Position numbers and translations under genes: made by a program
The notes under the pieces: generated by a model
Told to the model about the DNA's origin: nothing
Databases searched by the model: none
Seen by the model: the letters and a program-made list of their open reading frames with translations, nothing else
In this document: piece after piece, positions 17,972 through 25,691 of the stretch
Numbering within the stretch: position 1 is the stretch's first letter
Layout: every line of letters begins with the position of its first letter
Assembly: GCF_042682785.1 (NCBI RefSeq)
Contig: NZ_JBHUIB010000012.1
Location: 558,001-622,000 of the forward strand
Reading direction: 5' to 3'
Length of the DNA stretch: 64,000 bases
DNA from: Thalassotalea_F euphylliae
GTDB taxonomy: Bacteria > Pseudomonadota > Gammaproteobacteria > Enterobacterales > Alteromonadaceae

Positions 17972-18859
17972 ATGCTCGCCTTTTGCTTGTCTTTACCCTT
18001 TTTTTTAGCAAGCATTAGTGCTGCAGCGGCGACTTATATTTTACCGCCGGAAAACCAACGACTAATCGGTCAGCCTGTTGTCCACCCTGTTGGTGAAGGT
18101 GATTTTTTTCAGGTATTAGCTGAACAATATAATGTTGGGTTTTTAGCGCTGTTGGCAGCCAATCCGAACATTGACCCTTATTTACCCGCTGTTGGAAGCC
18201 GAGTAATTATTCCTGCACAGATGTTACTTCCTTTTGGTGAACGTAAGGGGATAATTGTCAACTTGCCGGAATTACGGCTTTATTACTTTGACCCAGAACA
18301 CCCACTTGTCCATGTTTTTCCTGTTGGTATAGGTAGGCTGGGTTTAGAAACGCCTAGAACGACAACTTACATTGGTGAAAAGCGAAAAGATCCTATCTGG
18401 CGTCCAGGGCCTGAAATGAAACAACGCTATCTCGAGGAAAAAGGCATTGAGTTGGCAGATGAAGTGCTACCGGGCCCGAATAACCCTTTCGGTAAGTATG
18501 CGCTTCGCTTGGCAACCAGCGAATATTTGATTCACGGCACTAATCAGCGTTTTGGTGTCGGCACGCGAGCAAGCTCTGGTTGTATTCGCATGTATGATGA
18601 TGATATTCGATGGCTTTACGACAATGTCCCGCTAAATACGAGTGTAAAAATTATTGATCAGCCACTTAAAATGTCATTTGAAGCTAGTGGTAGAAAATTA
18701 TTTGAAGTGCATCAACCGTTAACGTCTGATGAGCAGGAAAAACAAATAGCGGAAAATCAGGTTTTATTGGAAAAGTTTGTCGGCGAAGAATTGATAGATA
18801 AGCACCTTAAGGACTACATGCAACCTTCTGGTTTAGTCCTTGAGGTGATTTCAGACTAG
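17972..18859 (+). CDS. L,D-transpeptidase (YkuD/ErfK family)
   Basis: This exported protein of about 295 residues starts at the ATG 17972; an in-frame TTG at 17930, inside ygiF, would add 14 residues before the signal peptide. The order is signal peptide (MLAFCLSLPFFLASISAAAA), a LysM-like segment (GDFFQVLAEQYNVGFLALLAANP), and a YkuD domain with the catalytic motif HGTNQRFGVGTRASSGCIRM, where the Cys is the nucleophile. Family members (ErfK, YbiS, YcfS) attach Lpp-type lipoproteins to peptidoglycan or make 3-3 crosslinks in the periplasm. Its stop codon is one base from the end of the convergent Lpp-like lipoprotein gene, which ends YKK, so that protein is the natural candidate substrate. 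It is probably co-transcribed with ygiF. Confidence 0.93.
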   Translation: MLAFCLSLPFFLASISAAAATYILPPENQRLIGQPVVHPVGEGDFFQVLAEQYNVGFLALLAANPNIDPYLPAVGSRVIIPAQMLLPFGERKGIIVNLPELRLYYFDPEHPLVHVFPVGIGRLGLETPRTTTYIGEKRKDPIWRPGPEMKQRYLEEKGIELADEVLPGPNNPFGKYALRLATSEYLIHGTNQRFGVGTRASSGCIRMYDDDIRWLYDNVPLNTSVKIIDQPLKMSFEASGRKLFEVHQPLTSDEQEKQIAENQVLLEKFVGEELIDKHLKDYMQPSGLVLEVISD

Positions 18860-18860
18860 T

Positions 18861-19130
18861 TTACTTTTTGTAAGTAGCGACCATATTGTCTAAACGTTGA
18901 TTTGCTTTTTCCACTGCCATAGCAGCGTCGTGGCTTTGTGTGTTCAGCGTCTCTATAGCCTTACCTTGTTGCTTTTGTTGAGCCTTCAGTTCGTTAACCT
19001 GTTCAGAAAGTGCTTGAACACGGGCTGTTAAGTTATCAATCTTACGAGTCATATGACCCATTTCACCTGTATTTGAACAACCGGTGAAAAGTACTACTGA
19101 TGCGACTGCAATTACTGTCATTTTTATCAT
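18861..19130 (-). CDS. Lpp-like murein lipoprotein
   Basis: This 89-residue lipoprotein has a lipobox (SVVLFTGC), so the mature chain starts at a lipidated Cys. About 60 residues of heptad-patterned coiled coil follow (ARVQALSEQVNELKAQQKQ), ending in ...MVATYKK. E. coli Lpp has the same plan (lipid, coiled-coil trimer, C-terminal lysine crosslinked to peptidoglycan), though it is shorter (58 mature residues) and ends YRK. The C-terminal lysine and the L,D-transpeptidase gene next to it support a peptidoglycan-tethered role. An AAGGG site lies upstream of the ATG. It is the best Lpp candidate I see in this window; other Lpp copies elsewhere cannot be excluded. Confidence 0.8.
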   Translation of the reverse strand: MIKMTVIAVASVVLFTGCSNTGEMGHMTRKIDNLTARVQALSEQVNELKAQQKQQGKAIETLNTQSHDAAMAVEKANQRLDNMVATYKK

Positions 19131-19206
19131 AATTATTTCCCTTTCAACGTGTTAACCGTCAAGGTTAGTATGACATAGCGAAAACTCAGCGCAATACGGT
19201 TAGTGC

Positions 19207-19668
19207 TTACTTTTCGATAAGTTGCTCAACTTTAGCAACAAGCTGGTCGACTTTTGCTTCAAGCTGCTTGTTGTGTTCAAGAATTTCAGCGTTTTGCTTA
19301 CGCAGTTCTCGGTTCTTGACGTTGGTATCGGAAAAGCCGACAAATTTATTGATAAATTGAGCGCCAACAAAGCTGACCATACCAACCCCAATATAAAACA
19401 TAGCAGCAACGATTAATCTTCCTGCGAACGTTACAGGGTAGAAATCACCAAATCCTATGGTGCTTGCACTCATTTGCAGCGTCCAAAATGCGTCTTTAAA
19501 GGTTTTAATATTGCTGTGCTCGACGACAGACTCTACCTGCACAAGTGCGATCGAGAATAAACCGATAAGAATGTAAAGTACGACAAGCGTAATAAGCAGA
19601 AGGTAAAAAGAGTTATAATTTCGAATACCGTAACTATCAACGGTATACATTCGCATTTTATCTTTCAT
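19207..19668 (-). CDS. Two-TM potassium channel-like protein
   Basis: This 153-residue protein has two transmembrane helices (FYLLLITLVVLYILIGLFSI and VAAMFYIGVGMVSFVGAQFI), a pore helix (DAFWTLQMSASTIGFGDF) and a selectivity filter TIGFGD, then a C-terminal coiled coil (ELRKQNAEILEHNKQLEAKVD). This is a KcsA-like ion channel (Ion_trans_2). The coiled coil probably stabilises a tetramer; no RCK or nucleotide-binding domain is present, so gating is not obvious. It is the last gene of the yjfI operon, six bases after the ribbon-helix-helix-like gene. Ion channels next to PspA-type genes fit a membrane-potential or envelope-stress role, which I infer. Confidence 0.85.
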   Translation of the reverse strand: MKDKMRMYTVDSYGIRNYNSFYLLLITLVVLYILIGLFSIALVQVESVVEHSNIKTFKDAFWTLQMSASTIGFGDFYPVTFAGRLIVAAMFYIGVGMVSFVGAQFINKFVGFSDTNVKNRELRKQNAEILEHNKQLEAKVDQLVAKVEQLIEK

Positions 19669-19674
19669 GTGTTG

Positions 19675-20004
19675 TTATTCGATATTTGTTTTTACATGCA
19701 ATATCAAATCATCCATCAGTTTACGTTTAATTTCCAGTTGCTGATCGGCATCTAAGCCATATTTTTCCGCAAGCACTTCGTAATCGTCAGGCGAGAGACT
19801 CACCGTTAATCGTGGACGCTTAGGTCTCTTATTTGTCGGTAAGCCTAATATCGTGCGAATCTGATCTGAAGGACTCAACCCCGCTTCTAATGCCTCTCGT
19901 CGAATAGCCAATTGAAACTGTTCATCCATGTCAAAAGCGACTTGCACTGCCTTCATTGCTTTGACGTTTGACTGCCACTTTTCAGGTACTTTGCGATTAC
20001 TCAT
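19675..20004 (-). CDS. Small ribbon-helix-helix-like protein of the Yjf operon
   Basis: The protein is about 109 residues from the ATG at 20004, which has AGGA seven bases upstream; an upstream start at 20028 would overlap yjfK. I do not recognise a named family. Two segments resemble ribbon-helix-helix units: AVQVAFDMDEQFQLAIRREALEAGLSPSDQIRTIL and RLTVSLSPDDYEVLAEKYGLD, separated by a basic linker (TNKRPKRPR). A DNA-binding role is possible and would make it a candidate regulator for the GACATAATATGTC operators upstream, but this is inference. A structural or adaptor role is equally open. It lies between yjfK and the channel gene. Confidence 0.6.
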   Translation of the reverse strand: MSNRKVPEKWQSNVKAMKAVQVAFDMDEQFQLAIRREALEAGLSPSDQIRTILGLPTNKRPKRPRLTVSLSPDDYEVLAEKYGLDADQQLEIKRKLMDDLILHVKTNIE

Positions 20005-20005
20005 G

Positions 20006-20644
20006 CTAACTTCCTGGGTACATATCAACGATATCTGTGGTCGGTCTAAATAGTGTCAAGAAGACATCTGTATCGCCATCTTCCCAGACCTCAATATCAA
20101 TACCTCTTGTTTCATCCTGGTCATACAGCGTGTAAAGCTCGAATTGTTCACCAGCCTCACTTCCTTCGAATTGAGAAAGCTGCGTGACACGGTTGTCTTT
20201 GCGGTGGAAAAAGCCCACTTGTGCAAAGGCTTGCTGCTTGTACTCTTCTCCACTCCAACCTTGGGTATGGTCGTTGTCTGATTGACGTGTCAAAAACGCC
20301 TGACCTGGTTCATCAAACACCTCAGAAAATGCATCTAAGTTGAACAGTGTTTCAACATCGTGATGTTCTACTTTGAGTGATAACTTGAGGTATGTTTTAT
20401 CGTCTACCTCTAGCGACAGAAATAGTTCGACGTCACTTTGACCGATCAATACCCACTCTGTTTGGGTGCGATGCTCGTATTCGTAACAATTAACAGCGCT
20501 GACTTGAAATTGCTGGTCGCGCAGAAGGCTGGGTAGGGCGAAGCTGTCGGTAAAAACGACAATATCGTTTATTTGCAGATCTTTAACTTGTGTAACGGCC
20601 CTTTGCTTTTGTTCAGAGCCAAACATTTTTTTGAAGAAACTCAT
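20006..20644 (-). CDS. yjfK: YjfK-like DUF2491 protein
   Basis: This 212-residue soluble protein starts MSFFKKMFGS and is acidic in its second half (GIDIEVWEDGDTDVFLTLFRPTTDIVDMYPGS). It matches the DUF2491 (YjfK) family, whose members sit next to YjfI and YjfJ in many Gammaproteobacteria. The biochemical function is unknown. The gene follows the PspA-like yjfJ after a hairpin terminator and precedes the small ribbon-helix-helix-like gene by a base. Confidence 0.75.
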   Translation of the reverse strand: MSFFKKMFGSEQKQRAVTQVKDLQINDIVVFTDSFALPSLLRDQQFQVSAVNCYEYEHRTQTEWVLIGQSDVELFLSLEVDDKTYLKLSLKVEHHDVETLFNLDAFSEVFDEPGQAFLTRQSDNDHTQGWSGEEYKQQAFAQVGFFHRKDNRVTQLSQFEGSEAGEQFELYTLYDQDETRGIDIEVWEDGDTDVFLTLFRPTTDIVDMYPGS

Positions 20645-20654
20645 TGAATCTCCC

Positions 20655-20695
20655 TAAAAAAGCTCAGCCCTCATTACTGCGGGAGAAGGCTGAGC
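20655..20695 (-). terminator. Intra-operon hairpin between yjfJ and yjfK
   Basis: On the minus strand GCTCAGCC pairs with GGCTGAGC and is followed by a T tract. It lies just after the yjfJ stop codon and before yjfK, so it may attenuate downstream expression. The loop is long (about 18 bases), so efficiency is uncertain. Confidence 0.6.
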
Positions 20696-20706
20696 GGGTT
20701 GGGAAG

Positions 20707-21402
20707 TTAGCCTTTATTTTGCTTGGCTTTAATTCTGTCCAATACTGAACTTGCATTGTTATCAGCGGCGCCGATACCAGCAGCTTTCAGTTGTGCTTCT
20801 AAAGAACCGTCGCCAGTTTCCGCTTCTAGTGCTTCAGCAGCTTTCATTTGGTCGTCAAAGCGTTGTTGTTTCGCTTTGATTCGTTCTAACGAATCTTTAG
20901 CGTTTAGCAATTTAGAATTGCTAGACGAGAAATTGTCAGTAATCGCTGATGTCGCTTTTTGCACGCTTTCAGTTGTCTTTACCATAGAAAGTTGGCGCTT
21001 ATGTTCTTGGATTTGACGTTCACTTTTACGCACTAATTCTTTCAAACGCGTAGCGTTTGTCTCGAAGCTAGTTAAAGCGGTTTGCTGTGATGACAATTCT
21101 GTTTCTAAGCTCGCGATTTTCTCGGCAACAGCTAGAGCCAGACTTTCATCACCTTTCTCTAATGCTTGGGCAGCGTAGCCTTCGTGCTCAGTAATTTCAC
21201 GTTGCAGACGCTCAACATCGCGGCTTGCTGCCATTTGTTGTGCCATGACATTGGTTAAGTCACGTTTCGCCTTGGTTAAGTGATTTTCCGCATCGCGAAT
21301 TTCCTGTTCGAAAATACGCGTACCGTTTGCGTCAACAATCGCTTCGCCAACTTCAGTAGCGCCACCACGGACAGCGGTCATAATTTTTTTGAAAATACTC
21401 AT
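20707..21402 (-). CDS. yjfJ: PspA/IM30 family protein (YjfJ)
   Basis: This 231-residue protein is predicted almost entirely helical and coiled coil. It has the PspA/IM30 N-terminus (MSIFKKIMTAVRGGATEVGEAIVDANGTRIFEQEIRDAENHL) and long heptad stretches. E. coli YjfJ is a PspA paralogue of the same kind. PspA proteins bind and stabilise the inner membrane when proton-motive force falls, and form ESCRT-III-like assemblies. AGGAGC precedes the ATG. It is the second gene of the yjfI-yjfJ-yjfK-small protein-channel operon. No PspF-type activator or pspBC genes are present, so the regulation differs from the classical psp operon. Confidence 0.88.
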   Translation of the reverse strand: MSIFKKIMTAVRGGATEVGEAIVDANGTRIFEQEIRDAENHLTKAKRDLTNVMAQQMAASRDVERLQREITEHEGYAAQALEKGDESLALAVAEKIASLETELSSQQTALTSFETNATRLKELVRKSERQIQEHKRQLSMVKTTESVQKATSAITDNFSSSNSKLLNAKDSLERIKAKQQRFDDQMKAAEALEAETGDGSLEAQLKAAGIGAADNNASSVLDRIKAKQNKG

Positions 21403-21421
21403 AAAATGCTCCTAATGATGG

Positions 21422-21835
21422 TTAAACTAAGTAGTCGCTCATGTCGTCAATAATTTCGACAGCGTTGTTGTTTAAAACAGCGAGCTCATGTTCGATATCT
21501 GCAAACGTCGAGCTAATCGAAAGAGCGCCAAAAATGACATATTTGTCGCCAATCTTTGAAAATGAAGATAAAGGCATTGGAATGCTCATTTCCAGCATGC
21601 TGGTGTGCATTTCATTGATTGCATCCGGTTTAACTTCTTCTGCACCCCATAAGTAGGTGATAGCAAGAATTTGATCATCGGTTACCGACACAAATACCGG
21701 TAACTCTTCACGCCCCACAATAGTGACTTGTAAGACGTCTACTTCGCCAGATATTGGCTGACAGTCAAAAACCATCCCGGTTTCAGAGTTATCTGCTAGC
21801 GCATTTAAATGGTCAGCTATCTTATGAATGTTCAT
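21422..21835 (-). CDS. yjfI: YjfI-like DUF2170 protein
   Basis: The protein is about 137 residues from the ATG at 21835, which has AGGA six bases upstream; an ATG at 21847 adds four residues. It matches the DUF2170 family (MNIHKIADHLNAL...VSVTDDQILAITYLWGAEEV...KIGDKYVIFGALSISS). Its function is unknown; it is soluble, with no signal peptide or membrane helix. It is the first gene of the operon that continues with the PspA-like yjfJ, and two copies of an inverted repeat lie directly upstream. Confidence 0.78.
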   Translation of the reverse strand: MNIHKIADHLNALADNSETGMVFDCQPISGEVDVLQVTIVGREELPVFVSVTDDQILAITYLWGAEEVKPDAINEMHTSMLEMSIPMPLSSFSKIGDKYVIFGALSISSTFADIEHELAVLNNNAVEIIDDMSDYLV

Positions 21836-21892
21836 GTGTATCCTCATGTTGTAATAAGTAGCAAAGTGGCGATCACGTCACTGGTTGCTAAT

Positions 21893-21944
21893 CGACATAA
21901 TATGTCAATGTAGTTAACTCTAGCACTACGACATAATATGTCAA
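21893..21944 (-). promoter_or_regulatory. Two operator copies upstream of yjfI
   Basis: The 13-base inverted repeat GACATAATATGTC (GACAT-AAT-ATGTC) occurs at 21894-21906 and again at 21930-21942, exactly 36 bases apart. Both copies share flanks, so 16 bases (CGACATAATATGTCAA) are identical. On the yjfI strand each repeat begins TTGACA, so a bound regulator could block a -35 box. A third copy lies before the partner operon (25692-25704). Confidence 0.8.
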
Positions 21945-21998
21945 CTGGTGAAAGTTAATTTTTACGTTTTGTTACTTTTATGCGTCTAGAAAGGCCAG

Positions 21999-23693
21999 CT
22001 ACTGGGTTATGCCCTGCTGATCTCGCCATGCTTTTTGATGTAATTGATAGATAGTATGGCTACCCAAATAATTAATGCCAATTTCTGATCGGTTTCGGTA
22101 GAACCCGTTAGGAAACTCAAAGGCGTTCAGCATCATTGGCAGCGTAAGCCATGAATGTTGTACTGGCATTTCATTCAACTGTGCTAAACGTTGGCTAGGC
22201 GATAACCCTGACTTTGCGCCTATCGTCCATCCCCATTCGCCAAAGCTAGGCACATTGTCATGGTATTGCTCGACATCGCTAAAGCCCGCTGCAGCTAGAG
22301 TATTAGCGATAGCAATAAAGCTGTCTTTGGCGTGATATGGGCTAGTTGACTGAATACCGATAAGGCCGTCAGCCGATAAAAGCTGCCCTAATCGCGCATA
22401 AAAATTAACAGAATAAAGTTTGTTGAGATCGGGGTGACTGGGATCGGGTAAATCAACTAACACAGCATCATAAAACTTACCTTGGGCAATAAGTTCATCT
22501 ATTGCTAAAAACGCATCTGCAGCGATAACGTCAACGCGAGGATCCGTTAAACTGTGCTCGTTAAGTTCACTTATTTTCAACGCTAAGTCTTCAGGCAGGT
22601 AGTTATCGGGCTTTGAAAAAATGTCTAATAATTTGCTATCTAAGTCGATTAAAGTGACGTCTTGTGCGCCCCAATTCAGCACATCTCTCAACGCTAGGCC
22701 GTCTCCACCACCAATAATTAAAACACTTTCGTGTCGCGCAGAGCCAGCGAGTACAGGGTATACCAAGTAGCCATGATAAATTTCTTCATCTATCGATGAG
22801 AACTGCAAACGACCATTGAGATAGAAATTGATAACGGTATCGTTATTTAACCCCATATTACGCTCAGTAAAGGTCAGCTGCTGGTATCGTGTTTTATCGG
22901 TATAAACGACCTTATCCAAATACAACAAATTATTCATTTGGTTAAGCCAATTATTGCCGTGCTGATATACCACCAGAATCATCAATCCTAGGCAAAGGTG
23001 CAGCGCCACTAATACCTTTCGCCAGCGAAGTTGTGACCAAAAACGCGCGATAAATACTGTGCCAGCGAGTAAATTAAGTGCAGCGGTCAATGCACCTGCT
23101 TTGCTAATATCAATGGCAAGCAAAAACAGCACCCAAATTGCCGCACCGATACCTGCGCCAATATAATCTGCGCCATAGATGGTGCCTAAGTTGTGCTGCA
23201 AGTGTTTTTGATGTGATATTTCACGGATTTTGGCGATGAGCGGAATTTCCATACCAATGAAAAAACCCAGCAAAAATCCAAATAAATAAGGAGATTTCAA
23301 AGCTAACCAGCTCAAACTTTGAAAAAGCCCTCCTCTTGGCATTGCATCTGGCGGAAGGTTAAATGTCTCCGCCACCACTTGTGGTAAAAGTTGAGTAACA
23401 GCAATTGCCCCGCCAATAAACAAAATGGCGCTGCAACCAAGCAGGGCGATAATGACCTCTAGCCACACAAAGCCGTTAAACGGGCATTTTATTTTTCGGG
23501 CCGCAAATGCCCCTAATCCCATCGACACTATCATCAAACCAATCATGGTGTAGATGGTACTCTCCATTACACCGAGTACTCGGCCAGCGTAATGAGAGAG
23601 TAAATATTCATAAACCAGACCACAGCCAGCCAGAACGGCCATGGTTAGGATTAATATGGTATCGTCTATTAGCAGACGACGTTGGTTATTCAT
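21999..23693 (-). CDS. Membrane-anchored spermidine synthase-like aminopropyltransferase
   Basis: This 564-residue protein has about six or seven N-terminal transmembrane helices (ILTMAVLAGCGLVYEYLLSHYAG onward, to about residue 250). A C-terminal spermidine synthase-type Rossmann domain follows, with the motifs LIIGGGDGLALRDVL, VTLIDLDSKLLDIF and DAVLVDLPDPSHPDLNKLYS. Soluble SpeE transfers an aminopropyl group from decarboxylated SAM to putrescine. The fusion to a transporter-like membrane domain is a known variant whose substrate is not settled, and the substrate pocket here cannot be assigned from sequence alone. It follows the double DUF350 gene by 23 bases, at the end of the second operon of the Yjf module, which suggests that polyamine chemistry belongs to the module. 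Confidence 0.82.
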   Translation of the reverse strand: MNNQRRLLIDDTILILTMAVLAGCGLVYEYLLSHYAGRVLGVMESTIYTMIGLMIVSMGLGAFAARKIKCPFNGFVWLEVIIALLGCSAILFIGGAIAVTQLLPQVVAETFNLPPDAMPRGGLFQSLSWLALKSPYLFGFLLGFFIGMEIPLIAKIREISHQKHLQHNLGTIYGADYIGAGIGAAIWVLFLLAIDISKAGALTAALNLLAGTVFIARFWSQLRWRKVLVALHLCLGLMILVVYQHGNNWLNQMNNLLYLDKVVYTDKTRYQQLTFTERNMGLNNDTVINFYLNGRLQFSSIDEEIYHGYLVYPVLAGSARHESVLIIGGGDGLALRDVLNWGAQDVTLIDLDSKLLDIFSKPDNYLPEDLALKISELNEHSLTDPRVDVIAADAFLAIDELIAQGKFYDAVLVDLPDPSHPDLNKLYSVNFYARLGQLLSADGLIGIQSTSPYHAKDSFIAIANTLAAAGFSDVEQYHDNVPSFGEWGWTIGAKSGLSPSQRLAQLNEMPVQHSWLTLPMMLNAFEFPNGFYRNRSEIGINYLGSHTIYQLHQKAWRDQQGITQ

Positions 23694-23716
23694 ATTGCGT
23701 GTGGTTACCTATTTTT

Positions 23717-24622
23717 CTAGGCCATTAAACCCGTAAGGATTAATGCGATTGAAATGCTGATTGCCATCTCAATACTGGCAACACCAATATTATGTTGTTG
23801 GTCTACTTCTTCAACCAAGTTGATACCCCATAAAATTAACTTCTTGGCGATATAGGTCAATAAAGCGACCAGTAGTGTCATAAACACGCCAAAGGCTAAC
23901 CAGCCCACAAGGTTGACGACTAAGGTTTCAGGGCTGTAGCTGAAGAAATAGCTTGCAGCAGTAACGGCTAGCGCAGTACTAATCACTTGGCCAGCATAAC
24001 GAATGGCTAGTGCAACTTGACCTTTTGCAAACGCTTCTTGCAGTGAATCGCCTTGATTGTTGCTCGCGTATTGGCGCTCTTTAATGCGTGTCGCAATGAC
24101 CAACATAGCTTGTGAAACTACGAAACCACTGACAATGGCGATAAAGGTGTTGATATCGACACCGTAAACCCAAATCAAGACCGCGCGAATAACAATAGCG
24201 GTGGCAATAGCACCAGCGGCATCGACGATACCGATTGTCAAATTGCCTGCCTTGATATGTTCTGTTTTGTCGATTTGGTTGAGGGCAAATTTGTCGTGAA
24301 CAAGGCGGCCAACTTTAATTAAAATCAACCCCAGCAAGCCATATGACAACATACCGATAGCTTCCATCATCAAGCTTTCAGCGGTATCGCCTGTAATTGC
24401 TCCATTCAGCGCAATACCTAATGCCGCGATTGAACCGGCGACACTGATACCGAAGGCAAAGTTGTCTTGTTTTGCCAATTCGTCGGTGGTGTTTACCTTA
24501 GCTGCGACGCCTGAGACGAAACGCATTGCGCTTAGAAGTGCTATGGCAATAAGTAAGTCAACTGCTAAAAACAGCAGTAACTCTGAATTTAGTGCAGTAA
24601 TATCCAATAATGTATTTAGCAT
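23717..24622 (-). CDS. Double DUF350 (YjfL-like) inner-membrane protein
   Basis: This 301-residue membrane protein has two tandem DUF350 units. Each has about four helices (for example DNFAFGISVAGSIAALGIALNG in the first and EAFAKGQVALAIRYAGQVISTALAV in the second), so it is roughly twice the length of E. coli YjfL (single unit, 132 residues). The function of DUF350 is unknown; it co-occurs with PspA-type and polyamine genes. GGAG precedes the ATG. It lies between the lipoprotein gene and the spermidine synthase-like gene on one transcript. Confidence 0.82.
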   Translation of the reverse strand: MLNTLLDITALNSELLLFLAVDLLIAIALLSAMRFVSGVAAKVNTTDELAKQDNFAFGISVAGSIAALGIALNGAITGDTAESLMMEAIGMLSYGLLGLILIKVGRLVHDKFALNQIDKTEHIKAGNLTIGIVDAAGAIATAIVIRAVLIWVYGVDINTFIAIVSGFVVSQAMLVIATRIKERQYASNNQGDSLQEAFAKGQVALAIRYAGQVISTALAVTAASYFFSYSPETLVVNLVGWLAFGVFMTLLVALLTYIAKKLILWGINLVEEVDQQHNIGVASIEMAISISIALILTGLMA

Positions 24623-24640
24623 GTTAATTCTCCTGGCTGC

Positions 24641-25645
24641 TTATTTGCCGCGACGAAATCCGCGCGTCGTGCTACTGCTGCTGTTTCTGAAACTCGCACT
24701 TTTTGCATATTTTGAGTTTGAGCTTTTCGCATAAGTGCTTTTCTTTGCATTGTTTGTTCTAAATTTGTTGGCGCTAGCTTGCGCTGTTTTGCTTTGACTC
24801 GATACACCAGAAGCACCGCTGCGGTTTTTACCGTAAGCACTGGTAAACTTCTGCTGTCCGCCTTGGAACGACTTGCGTGTTCGATTTTCAATTTGGCTTT
24901 GCTTTTGTAGCTGTGTTGGTGAGCTAAACCGTGTTCGTCCATAGTCATGGTAATAGCTATAATTTCGCTTTGAGCCCCAATTATGGTAGTAAACTCTGCG
25001 TTTACGCTTGCCAAAGCCATCAATATCAAGCACATCGTCTAACATGCGATACATGCCGTACCACATCCAAAACGAAGTGCCACTGCTATCAGTTTGCCAT
25101 TGGCCATATGATGGGTTACCGATGAGTTGTTCGCCCACGCCAAAATCTTGTGCATTATTTGCCGCTAAACTTTGGCTTTTAGACATGGCATTCACACGAG
25201 GTAGCTCTCCATCAGACATATCAGACAACACGTTGAGTGGGTCGCTTAGCGCATCTGAAAATAGGATTGGATCTGCTGCTTGATAAATATTCAACAGCTC
25301 TTCAAAGCGTGCCTGAGAGCTCGCGAACATTTGTGGCTGCTCTTTGACTGTTTTGAGCCTGTCGAGTAAAGCGAGATACATCGGGCCTTGCGTACCAGCG
25401 TCCTTCTTAAACTCGTCAATCAGTGGCAAAAATTGTGGTTTTTGGCCAGCTAAATGTTCAGCGTACTGAGTAATCAATTTTGCGTTACGCACTTGATTAT
25501 TATCAAGCATGTCACCTAATTGTTTAACGCGTTGTTCTGTTAATGGAATTTGAGCATCAAGTTGCTCTTGCACAGGATCACCACAGCCTGTTATCAAAAA
25601 CAGTAGCGTGATCAGTGCGATAGTTAGTTTGTGCATGTGTGCCAT
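24641..25645 (-). CDS. Exported lipoprotein with basic low-complexity tail
   Basis: The protein is about 334 residues from the ATG at 25645 (AAGGA just upstream). In-frame starts at 25687 (GTG) and 25636 are possible. It has a lipoprotein signal (LTIALITLLFLITGCGDP), so it is membrane-anchored. The middle (about 40-200) is a helical globular segment. The last ~120 residues are low-complexity and rich in Lys, Arg, Ser, Gln and Tyr (KRNYSYYHDYGRTRF, KSFQGGQQKF, STTRGFRRGK). I do not recognise the family. It is the first gene of the lipoprotein-DUF350-aminopropyltransferase operon, with an operator copy directly upstream. The basic tail might bind anionic lipid, LPS or nucleic acid, which is speculation. 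Confidence 0.75.
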   Translation of the reverse strand: MAHMHKLTIALITLLFLITGCGDPVQEQLDAQIPLTEQRVKQLGDMLDNNQVRNAKLITQYAEHLAGQKPQFLPLIDEFKKDAGTQGPMYLALLDRLKTVKEQPQMFASSQARFEELLNIYQAADPILFSDALSDPLNVLSDMSDGELPRVNAMSKSQSLAANNAQDFGVGEQLIGNPSYGQWQTDSSGTSFWMWYGMYRMLDDVLDIDGFGKRKRRVYYHNWGSKRNYSYYHDYGRTRFSSPTQLQKQSQIENRTRKSFQGGQQKFTSAYGKNRSGASGVSSQSKTAQASANKFRTNNAKKSTYAKSSNSKYAKSASFRNSSSSTTRGFRRGK

Positions 25646-25691
25646 CTCATCCTTAAAAATGCTATGGTTATTATTCATTAATAACACTTAT

